The notes under the pieces are model-generated. The model saw nothing but the letters and a program-made list of their open reading frames with translations. It made no database searches and was not told the origin of the DNA. This document shows positions 12,840-24,800 of a stretch of DNA of 64,000 bases, one piece after another. The stretch is from Triplophysa rosa (lineage: Eukaryota > Chordata > Actinopteri > Cypriniformes > Nemacheilidae). Each line of letters begins with the position of its first letter. Positions within the stretch are counted from its first letter, which is position 1. A program made the position numbers and the translations under genes. Where the stretch lies: contig NC_079914.1 in the NCBI RefSeq assembly GCF_024868665.1, positions 3,466,593-3,530,592 of the forward strand, given 5' to 3'.

Positions 12840-15800
12840 AGTGGATTTTAGTGGATCAAACCTTGGTAACACTTCCGTTTTTGCTATTCGGTCTTCAGCA
12901 TTGTTCCACCATTATTTGACCCTTGAACATCACAATTGTAAATGTTATCGCCAAATGAGATACTTTTGTGATCCTTTGGTCTATGGTCCAAGCTCTGTTT
13001 CTCAAAACAACATTTTTAAGCCATGATTTTACAAAACAATTCAAATGTAGCTTAATCTCTTCACACCATTCCATATTTGGTGCTCAGTTATGGGGTGGTT
13101 TCCCGGACAGGGCTTAAGTCTAGTCCCAGACTAACTTAAATGTTAGAGGTTTCTTGATCGACAACAACTTGCACTGTCTGACACATCTTAAAATATATCA
13201 GTGCGATTGTTTTGTCTTAAGATGCATACCAGTGAGGTTTTTTTGGAAAGTATTTTTTTCCTAGTCCTGGTTTAAGATGTTTAAATTTAGTCAGCTTTAC
13301 ACATTTGAATGATTTAACTACTGGTGCTCACAATGCTCAGAGTGATCACACATGCCTTTTAAGAACCAGTCTAAGCTATTTTAAGAAATACAGTTCTCTA
13401 CTTTTAATTTCCTTTCATTATTATTTTTTTAACCCAGTCAATTACACAATATCATCCAATTAACCATTACACTGTTGTTTCTATAGCTCAGTTGGTAGAG
13501 CATTGTATTAATAGAGCAAAGTTCATAGGTTCGATTCCAAGGGAACATGCATACTGATAAAATGTATACCTTGAATGCACTGTAAGATAAAGGCGTTTAC
13601 AAAATACATAAAATGTATTTTGGCGGAAAACTGATTGAGCACCTTCACATTTTTTGTGTGTCATATACAAAAGCTTTTAAAGGTGCAGTGAACTAGGACC
13701 ACAATTTTAACCCGAGCTTTTGTTATATAAGAGGGAATCGTATTCAAGCGAACATCCTGTAAGTGTCAGAACTGAAAACGCCCTTGTTACTGAAATAACA
13801 ACTGTTATTGACACGAGGTTCAGCGAACAGCAGGTCCTGGAATGCACCTATCTATCATAGATGGGTTGAACACCACCTCCACAAAAGAATATCAACGCCT
13901 ACTTCTCGAGCCCTGCCCACTGGTTCGCGCATGACAGTACTGAACACAAGCTGCACGGAACCAGATAGAGCGAGTGTAAGCATCATGCCGTTAAAGATCA
14001 CAAAATATTGTGCAGCGCCTGGTTGTGGAAGAACACAGTCGCTGCATAACCTTCCTTAGGATTCCGACAGTAGGAATGTGTGGTTGAAGTTCATTTTTAA
14101 AGACGTTCCAGGTCACGTGGGGAAAACATTGAGCGTTTGTTCGCTTCATTTCAACGCGGATTCCTTGAACAAGTCACAGGTCTACGCTTGGTTTTGCGGA
14201 GAGACTAAAATGAAAAAGCAGTGCTGTGCCGTCAATATTGGATCTGATAGGAATGGCGCAGCAATCTTATGCGAGTAAAACATATTTGTACTACGCATCA
14301 CTATTGCTTTGTTAGAGATCGCTTGATATGCCTTGATAGTATTACCTGGGGACCTCTAGTCATTTGTAATAATTGTAATCGGCATCTCTGTGATTTGGCG
14401 GGCTCATGTATCATTTTTCAAGGTTTTATCCACCGTTTGCGAATAATGGAGACTGTTTTGAAGTGTTTTGATATTATTTCTGGTGCTGGGTCATTTTGGC
14501 CGGGAGTCAACCGTTTGTTTATTTATCATGAAAACTATAACATTTGAGATCCGCGATCGCGATGATCTTCTGTCCGGTTCGCGGGTCTAAAATGCTGACA
14601 TGTACTGTCATATATTATTAAACACCATACAACTATAGGCTATACAAACTATACCCAAAGCCTTGCCATCACATCCGGGAAATAAGTCCAGAAAATCACG
14701 TTACGTAACGTTACATGTCTAACCAAATTCACAGAAGGCTCCAATTAAGTCAACTACGCAAGCTGTTATCCAATCATAGCAGTGGGCGTTTACTTCCAAG
14801 TCTTCTATGTGGCCCGCCCTTAAAAACCGAGCGTTTCTCCAGCGGCCTCAAAACCAGGGTAGAAAATAGCCTATTAATTATTGATTTTGATGTTTTCGAA
14901 TGTAAAAACCACGCGAACGTCATAAGTAGACATCAGACAATAGTATAAAACAATAAAAACAGCCAGTTCACTGCACCTTTAATATGTCTTTTCATTTCAC
15001 ACCAGGAGAAATTCACTCAGTATTGTGTCCTTGAGCTGTACAGAATATTAACTTGTAGCAGCGAAAACTTTTGGAATTATGTCAATAAATAAAGATAATT
15101 TTAATTGCTTTAAATATACCACACTATAATAGAGTCGTCTATTACAATTGTGGTTTTAATTTGATTAATCGAGCTTGGCCTTTATATTTGTTTAACTTCT
15201 TTTGGTCTCCTGACGCGTCTTTTAAAATGAACAAAACTGAATACTGACCTTGAAAGAGGGTAAGATCCTTTACAAGTGCTGGTCCAAACAGCCCCTCCAA
15301 AATGCTTTCAAACCCTGTGTGGAAGACAAAGGTACATTCTTATTAGCTATATGGAAGGTCTGTATGTAGAGAATCACACTTTCACCCACGCCCACACCCA
15401 CTGCTTTCAGTTTTATAAACTAAATCAATGCCTTGCCCAATATAATACTGCCACTCAATTTAATTAACTGCAAATCCTGCATCAACGGCACAGTTACGCG
15501 AATACACTGATTCCTTGAAATTGAAAGACAAAAGATAAGTATTATGCCTTACAGTAGTGAGAAGAAACATTTCAGTTGACGGTATGGATAAATTAAGCTC
15601 TGCTTAAAGAAAGGATGAGATCAGAAATGACATCTTTTCAATAGAGTATCACATTTAACCTGTATAAGAAGATATTTGGAAGAATGTCAGTAACCAAACA
15701 GATCTCATCCCTCATTTACTGCCAAAGTAGGGAAAATAAATACTATGGGAGACAATGGGGTATGAGACATTACTGACATTCTTCCAAATTTCTTCCTTTG

Positions 15801-18800
15801 TGTTCAGCAGAACAAAGAAATTTATACAGGTTTGGAACAATCTGAGAATGAGCAAATGATGACAACATTTTCATTTCGGGGTGAACTAACCTTTTAATAT
15901 TTTTGAACAGTGTTGGGGAAAGTTACTTTTAAAAGTAACTGGTTACAATGTTGAGTTACTCTATAAAAAGTAACTTAAAACGTAGGGCTGGGCAAAAAAA
16001 TCGAAAAATCGATTAATCGTTTTTTTAAACAGATCAATTCAATATCGATTCTCAAAAGCTGTGAATCGATTTTTTTTTTCTTTCATATTTACACAAGCAC
16101 TGAACATTCATTTACGTTAATATTATTGCTACTACTATCCACTAGATGTCACTTTTCTTTACAACGGGTGGATGTTACAACAGGGAGTATCCTTCATTCA
16201 TTGCTTAAAGGCGCAGTTCTTAATTAACAGCGGCCACTAGCGTTGTATTATAGATTTGCCACGAATCGCTCAGTCCAAACACGACGGTGGCCACCACAGT
16301 ACAAAAAGTTGTCGTTCTCATGTTGATGCAGGGAAGAGATTTTGCGGGCATTAGAAAGACTGTAGAAAGAGCTATGACTTACGTATTACATAAAATAAAA
16401 GGTTTGTTGATTTTAGGTTTAAAAAGAAGGATAAAAGTCAGGCAGGAGCTAGGACCTGCGTTAATATTATAAAGTCTTTCCAGCAGAGACGCGTTAAGAC
16501 CCACGGTACTGAGGCTTTTAGCAGATATGTACTCACAGATATCTATGGAGATACTTTCCAGCAGAGAGACGTTGGAGAGAAAGATTGTCTAAAAATCACC
16601 TCCGAGGAGGATGCTTTGATTCGGATCAGTACGTGAGTAACATACTAACATACCAAGATATGTTGTTGTGTAATATTAGCTGTGTGACGGAGCAGTTTTG
16701 AGCGTCATTGTTTATCTGGAACCGCTTTAATATTGTACTCGTCCAGATACTGGAGAGAGAGAGCGAGAGCGCGCTGGAGCTGAATCTGGAGAGAGAGCGA
16801 GAGCGCGTTTTACTCAATGATGAATAAACTTTGTTAATCTGTGGATCACATGCGTTCCGCACCGGACAGCACGATCAGTACGGGTCACGGATCTTCCCGT
16901 GATCTGTTTCACCACTATACCGCAGCGGAGAGGAAGAGAAAACGCGCGTTGTAGAGTTGTTTGTCCGTTTAGGGCTGCTGTACAAAACATGGCGGTGAAT
17001 TCAATGTATGTAGGGCCGCTCTGTATGTAGATATAAACAGCTTATTCTAAGGTATTACAAACTTAATGGTTCATTACGTAAGGTCTTTATACACCTCTGA
17101 AGAAATTGTTTTGTATATTATATTGTATTTCTGTCAATAGATCCTCCTAAAAACCCCGTATTGTTCCTTAAATTAACATGGGATCCGGGTGTGTCGTCGA
17201 ATTTAACATCACCTTCATATAAAAGGCAGCGGTTCACATGATTGCAGCCTCTATTTACAGCTATTTTTGTGAAATTTTGTTTGTTATACTGCATCTTAAA
17301 TTTAAAATAACTGTTAAGTTTTATTTAACTGGTCATGTTTAAAAGTAAACTTTTCAAAACATCTCTTTCTCTATCAATGTATTAGTGTTCTTATTAAAGC
17401 ACTACTGTAAACATTGAAAGTGGTAAAAGAGTTGCCTGATCACAATAATGGTGATTTGTTTAAATTTCTAAAAAATGTCTACATTAATTGCAGGTGCAAA
17501 AGTGATATTGATTCAATGCAATTAACACTGACAAATCAACTATTTTTTAACATTGATTCAATGGTTGCTTGCTATCTGGGTAATCATTGACTTGACTCGA
17601 ATCGAGAATCGACTCGAATCGAGAGCTTGTGAATCGGAATCGAATCGAATCAGAACATCAGAATCGATACCCAGCCCTATTAATACGGTACTTGGGTACT
17701 TTTTGTGGAAAGTAACTGAAAGTACTTTTGCGTTACTTTTTCAGCTGATGCTCATGCTTTTCCAGACTTTGCTGTTCTTCAGTGTTTAACACTGTAATGC
17801 ATTTAACAATCCTATATAGCCTATAACACGCCTTTATTTTCTTTAAAAAACACATTTCAAATATTTCCTGACCAGTAGTCCTCCACCTCATCCGAGCTCT
17901 GCCTACTGTTGACACTGCTAACTTCGCTGTCACTCTCCATATTTATTGTGTTTTGACAGCGCGGCTAGTTGCACAAGATGGCGCCGGTGAGCTTTTGGGA
18001 CGGCAGAGTCGTTTCCAGTCGTATAACACTGTGTGGGAAAAGGAGGATTTTTGGCCGGCAAATATGGGTGTTTTTTTTAGATTTAAAAAAGTAATCTATA
18101 AGGGATATGACAGATCCTCTTTGCATTGCTGAGCACTTCGTTGAGCCAAAACAACTCTACAGTGTTATGTTATGGTCTTGTTTTGTGGTCGATGTCGGAC
18201 AACAGAGGAATAAAGTTAATTATGCCATTACTACTTTTCCCTGGTTGTTCCTCTGTTGTCTGTTGTTGATCGCGGAATGGGACCGGGTTGGACCTGCACG
18301 GTTTCGGCGGGTGGGGCTTCCTGGGTCGCGGCTCGTGGGCTCTCCCTGTTCTTCGTGGACGTTGCTCGGTGGCTTTGGTCGGGGTCACTGAGTGCAGCTA
18401 TGACACGTCAGAGGAGATCTGGCCCTCCCGGCTGAGCCTGGTTTCTCCCGAGGTTTTTTTTTCTCCATTATTCAGCATTGGAGTTTGGGTTCCTCGCCAC
18501 AGCAGAGCAGTGCAGTGTTGGCTTGCTCACCGGGAGACTGCATTTATTTATTTATTTATTTATTCATTTATTTATTAGATATTATTTATTATAATGATCT
18601 TGCTTGGTCTATAAACACCATGCACTGTGCTGTGTTTTACCTTTCTGTGTTTTTCTTATTTGCTCCTGTAAAGCTGCTTTGGAACAATGCACATTGTGAA
18701 AAGCGCTATATAAATAAAATTGAATTGAATTGAATTATGTGAAATTATGATTAATCTAATATATAATATATTACTAATATTATATAATATTATTTTGAGG

Positions 18801-21800
18801 GGAAAATGACATTTAACATTTGTATATATGCTGGTATTTGGTGAGGAGACTAACAGATGACAGTTGTTTCCTCTCTTTCTCCTGTGCTCCGCCCACTCCC
18901 CAACCCTTCTTCTAACTGTGACCATGCCCATTTAAATCTGCAGATCTGTCTGTGCGTGCCATGCCACAAACAGTCGAACACAGCTTATGTTTACATTTAC
19001 GAGGCATGAGACCCTTGATTGCTGTTGCGTGTCGTGACTTGCGCTAATTTCGCGATCTGAAAGTTATCTTCCAAACATGATCAGTATTTGCAGGATAATT
19101 GATTGCTGTTGCGACTCGTGACTCACGCTAATTTCACGATCTGAAAGTTGTCTATTGAGCATGACCGGCATTTGCAGGCATTTTGTCCATGGTGGCGAGT
19201 GCGGCCACACTATAGCTCCGCATCTGAGCTCTGGCCTTCCATCGCTGTGTCAAGGGTTGCCAGATTTGCATAACAAAATCGAAGCCGGAACACTGCAGAC
19301 ATGGCAACACTGCTTATGTCTGACTAGCGACAAGCATGAGCCATCATGTCTACACTACTTTTAATTCAGAATTTCACTTCCGCAGTTTAAAAAATGTTCA
19401 TATAAATCAATGATTAGACTGAAGAGTAACTCGAGTTACTTGAAAAACAAAGTAACTCGAGTATTGATATGTAAATTTATAAAGTAACTGTGTTACATTA
19501 CTCGTTACTTAAAAAAGTAATCTGATTACGTAACACGCGTTACCCCAACACTGTTTTTGAAAATCTCGTTGCCTTACTACCACTGTACACTTTGTACTTG
19601 ACATACCATAATGGCATCTTCTACAAAGTAAATCCATACCGTTGCTTAAGCAATGCCCTTCAATTATGCTTTCAAGAGACATGTGATCGCAAGTTTTTGA
19701 CCTTTAAGATTCTGCAGTTACAGATGCTAAAACACTAGGTCTTTCTTAGTGCGAGTCGCTATTCATCAGCTTTTCGTACTGTACTGTCTTCTAATGCGTG
19801 CATTCCAAATTGTTGCTGACTACAAAGCTTTGAAAACAAAACAAAAAACACTTCAAACAGTTCCAATATTCCTGTTCGTTAAATGCCTTGTATCACTGCG
19901 AATACTGCAGCGGTCTGTACGCTGTAGTAGATAATGATGCTGATACACGACGTTCACACTGTGTCTACACCGGAGGCGTGATGCGACGCGACAAAAGACA
20001 GTAGAACGCACTAGAACTCATTATAATTTTACATTTTGTCCACACTGGATGCGGCGTGGTGAACAAGCCGTGTGTCATGTCGCGTCGCATCCGGTGTAGA
20101 CACGGTGTCCGTGATGATCACACAGAATGCAAAAAGGCTTTTTATTAGAAAGTACAAAAATCTGTGTTCAAAACCTGTTTCACAATAATAAGCTTATTAT
20201 ATTGATTTATAAGTAAGGCTTGATTTTGCGGAAAATGTCAGTCTGAAGTAATTCTATTTGACCCATGCAAAGATATGCATGCAAAGTAACCTACAATGTT
20301 TTTTTTAGAGGTAAAAGTTATGAATTGTAGACATAAACATTTAAAACTTTGCAGAAAACAAACTTAAGTAAGTTCGGATTGCAGGGTCTTGAGGATTCAG
20401 TTTCGTCATACTGTATGTGATGTGGTACTGAACGTCTTGTTATAATATTCCATACAAGAGGCGCTAATGTGCTGCAGGGGTGGCTGGAGAACTGTGTGGG
20501 ATTTCAGAACAGACAAACTCATTCAAGCCAACAAAACTTACATTCATACCAGACTATCCTAAATCATGCATACATCTAGAGAAAATGAAAACACAATGGC
20601 ACAAACAGGGTGGGGAAATCTCCCATGAACGGTGGCATGAACGGGCTAATCAATCTGACACCAGGGAGGGTCACATCAGCAGCTTTTTGTTTGAACTTCC
20701 TGGTGACCATTAATAGTCTATATATAGTGTAGTGCATGTATGAATAATTTACCCTCGCTGGGCAACAAGCACCCATGTCTCTAACCAGTAGATAAGATCG
20801 ATATATTGTTCAGTCGAGATGTCGGAGATGGTTGGAAGGACACCGTTCTCAAGATATGTTTTGAGAGTGCTGTTCGCACACAAGCTAATTGTTCGATTTT
20901 AAATGTAATTAAATGCGATGTGAAAAACTCTTTATTCTATAATAAGGTTGGATTCTTTTGAAGACCGTCTCGCTGTAAAAACATAAATGTGCTTTGCTAT
21001 AAAATCTGTCACTCAAATTAGTCTAAACACATTTAACTTTGAGTGCTTTGCTTATATCTCAAAAGTGATCCATGTTAGAGAATTCGAACTCCAACCTCAT
21101 GCTATGTTCTTCATGTTGGATTTTTTATTACCTTAAACTTTTATTTAATTCACTAATTAATATAAATGGAAAATTATGGGAAAACGGAAGCAAACAGTCT
21201 GGAAATTCACAAGTTTTAAATAAATTAACATTTTTCTAGACACTTCAAAAAATTTCTTTATCAAGTTTGATAAATCTCTAAAAATAATCTAAAACCACGA
21301 TGCATTTAACAAGAAAACGTGTTTACAGGTAATTTAGTTTAATATATTAAGGTGTTCAACCTTTTAGTGTATACATAGACATGTTGGGCATAGCCTGATC
21401 AAGGATCAAATAAAAACATGAACTTTACTCCAAAAATCAGATGTTATGTGACAATGTGTGCTAATTGCTAAGACATGGATTAAGCATTCTGTAGTTGCTC
21501 TTAAGGCAGTCTTGTATTCAACGAAAGTGAAGGGATATGGAGTACGGAGCCCTGGGGGACACCACTTAATGTAATGTCAAAATCAACTTGAATAATAAGT
21601 TTGAACCGTCACGTTAACCAAAATTTTTTCTGTCATTGACAGATTTTTTTGTGTGACAAATATCTAAAGGCTGTTCGTCATTTTGACTGATTACAATGAG
21701 GGCAATTTGTAATTCCCCTTTTTGTCGAGTTTGTAGCATCCAATCATTTCCTTTCATCAGAATGTGATCTTAATTGGCCGGAGGTACCCCTGCCCTGAAC

Positions 21801-24800
21801 GCAATCGCGAATGGACAGGATCAGTGTAGACTCGCGGTGCGGAGCCAGGCGCATGTATAAACAAGGCATAAGACTATGACGGCCCGTCACGTCTAATTTG
21901 TTTCGCCATAGTTTCAAAACTAAACTAAAAATCTTTTTACACTTTTCATTGTTTCTGGATCTGATTCTGCAAAGCATGCATCTGTCACTCAATCAGACCT
22001 TTGCGTCGTGTGCTCTCATACACAGACAGGCGCACACAAACCAGTGGTGCGGTGTTTGCAGTCTTTTTTCTTCAGAGAGCGATAGCAACATGTTGGAGAT
22101 ACCTTAAAGAGCAGGTTAACGGCTTCAACTTTATTGGGTATTCAGTTGGCTTCAACTTTATTGGGTATTCAGTTGGCTTCAACTTTATTTGGGTATTCAG
22201 TTGGCTTCAACTTTATTGAGTATTCAGTTGGCTTCAACTTTATTGAGTATTCAGTTGGCTTCAACTTTATTGGGTATTCAGTTGGCTTCAACTTTATTTG
22301 GTATTCAGTTGTGTTAAAATACAGTAAGTTCAGAGAGTAAACGCATGTACGTCGCGAAGACATCACAAACATGCTAATTAGCACGTAACATCACCTTGCA
22401 CCATAGTGACGGGTAAAACTTGATTATGACGGCTTTTTAACGAGCCTGTCCAGAAAATGTCTAGCGCAACCTCTAGTTTGAACAAATGTAATGCAGGTAT
22501 TTTGGATTCACAATCGCTATAATGCACTACTGTATGGCTTATTTGTATTAAATAATTGTGTTTTAAATAATCAAACTGCTTACAATTGCTGATTCCAATA
22601 ATTGACCAATAGCAAATCTACGTAAATAAATAGGATCCCATACTAAGGGTTTTGCTGTCTATGTATTTCCTGACTTCTGTAACATTTTAAGGAACCGAGC
22701 ACCGCCCAGAAGATCAATATCATCTTACATAAAAGGAAAAGGGAAAAAAGACCAGCTTTCTCTCTCTGGGGAGAACAATACCTTCATTAAATCATTAAAA
22801 TCAGCATATTAGATACCGCTGGCTTTCCCGTGGTTTATCTTAACCCTAAATTAAACCCTCTCCCTCCCCCAAATCCTTAACATCTTTCATGCAGAGAGGG
22901 TAGAAAAAGGGTTGGGGGTTGTACTTCAGGGGAAATCTGTGTCAAATATAACCATCCCTATCTGGTATAGGGTCATTCCACGAGAGGAATAAAAAAGCCA
23001 GTACGTGACAGCCTGGCTAAAGGCAACCAAAACAAGACACTGTTGAAGCAAACTTGATTTTGAGTTCTCGAAAAAACAAACCAATGAAAAAATGTACCAA
23101 TATAAGGAATGTAATTGACTTGCACACACTTACACCAACACACACACGCATTAATCTCTGTTAATTCTTAGGGATAGCCGCAGCAGCCAATGAGGTTAAA
23201 GTACGGAGATAAAGAATCCCATCATCCACCTGGCCAGTTCAATAGACACCCAAAATAAAACAAAAATATAATCCAAACCCGACCCCCCACTTTTTTAGCT
23301 CATCCATTGTTGTGTTTAAAGGAAGTGGTTCTCAGTGTTTCAACTGCATTTATCCAATTTCACGCCAAGCATGTTCAATTTGGGGAGGGGCGGAAGAAAC
23401 TGGGTCATTCCCCTTTGTTTGGTAGAGGCGATAACCCACTAAAAAAGCAACACTACTGCTCTTTGAGAGAGAGCAATCCTAATAAATAAAGAACTGCCAT
23501 CGTGACCCTTAGGGGTATTCTCTGAGTTAATAAAAACGCGGGCATTGCAATGCTTGCCTTAAAATTCTCTGACAGGAAGCCGTCGGCTGAAATTCAGCGT
23601 GGCGAGGAGTCACGCTGAGCGGTTCAACCATTCTGTTGGGGCCAATGATTTATTCAGTGTGCCATGTGCCAAAAGCAGAACGTCTAATTAATTATCCAAT
23701 TATTTAATTATCCAACGGAAAATGATTAGGAATTCAATTGAAAAGCAAAGACACCAGATCTGATTTGATATATAAAATAAGTTAAATGAAATATTTATCT
23801 TTTCACCAAGAAATGCAACTTGGTCTACATAAAGTATATAGCTAATACATTTGACAACTGAGAAATGTGGTTTTTGCTATCTTCATAAAAATACTAACTC
23901 TACTCGCAAAAAACAGACAGTACGTGAGAATGTGGGTCTTGTATTTAACAAAAGTGATGGGATATGGAGTCCGGATCCCGGGGGACAATTTTTGGAGCTT
24001 CAAAAAGTCAACGCCCATTCACTACATTCTACCGCTTGGAAGAAAAATGATACGTGGTATTATAACTCCGACTGCATTATTCTTCAAGAAGAAAGTCATA
24101 TTCAGTCAGGATGCCTTGAGGGTGAGTAAAACATGGGGACATTTTTTTGCCTGTGAAATATCCCTTTAAAGTGATGTAAAAATGAACTTGGATAATGAAT
24201 GCGGTAAACAAATTCACTGTAGTAATTTCTAAATATTTTGGATTCCCAAATATAATGCAGTACTATATGGCTTTTTTGTATTAAACAATTCTGTTTTAAA
24301 TAATCAAACTAGTTGCAATTGCGGATTCAAATGATGAATACATTTCTATGTAAAGAATTAAGACGCCATCCTAAAGGTTTTGTTGTCTATGTATTTCCAG
24401 ACTTCTGTAACATTTTTATAACTTAGAAATAAGCTCTATGTTTTATGTAGACTGTTTTTTTAGTTGCATTGTTTGGTTAAAACGTGAATATTTTATTTCA
24501 CTAATAGATCTGAGAACTGAGAAATGTTGTTTTTGCTATTTTCAATAGACCTTTTACAATACATTACATGAAACACTAACTCTAAATAGCATGAGGTGCA
24601 ACACACATTGGGAGCAGGGTGAAAAGGCGCTGTCGAGAAGCTAATAAGCGACAATTACAAACATGAAAAGAAGCGTGAAGGCCTGATAATAGCCACCCTA
24701 ATTTCTCCCAGAGAGGAAAGAGGAGCGACACATTTTTAAAGAAAAAATGAGTGTTGCTTGCCCATGCAAAACTCCATACCCCCCCCCCCCCATTGACACT

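Larger units (their letters stand above)
15908..19553. mobile_element. Large hAT-type element, host to nested insertions
   Basis: The ends CAGTGTTGGGG and CCCCAACACTG are inverted. They are flanked by the exact 8-bp duplication TTTTTGAA (15900-15907 and 19554-19561). Subterminal AGTAACT/AGTTACT motifs are repeated at both ends. The 3646-bp span includes a nested hAT element (15983-17679) and a LINE-like tail (about 18260-18736). No transposase frame was found. Confidence 0.88.
21500..22690 (+). repeat. Local duplication copy 1, split by an insertion
   Basis: The blocks 21500-21605 and 22475-22690 align with 23937-24420. Shared anchors include GGATATGGAGT-CGGA, AACTTG-ATAATGA/AG and TTTTAAATAATCAAACT. 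Between the blocks lies a separate insertion (21606-22474). The matching order and spacing once the insertion is removed argue for one duplicated segment. Confidence 0.7.

Noticed and set aside
12519..12872. Open frames on both strands of repeating L/S or R/E residues
   Set aside because: They are translations of the CT microsatellite and run through the gap of Ns.
13483..13560. tRNA gene
   Set aside because: The A and B boxes are followed by SINE body and LINE-type tail instead of a complete acceptor stem, so it is a SINE head.
22121..22310. Regularly repeated 27-bp units, possible CRISPR-like array
   Set aside because: Units are contiguous with no unique spacers, in a vertebrate intron; this is a minisatellite.
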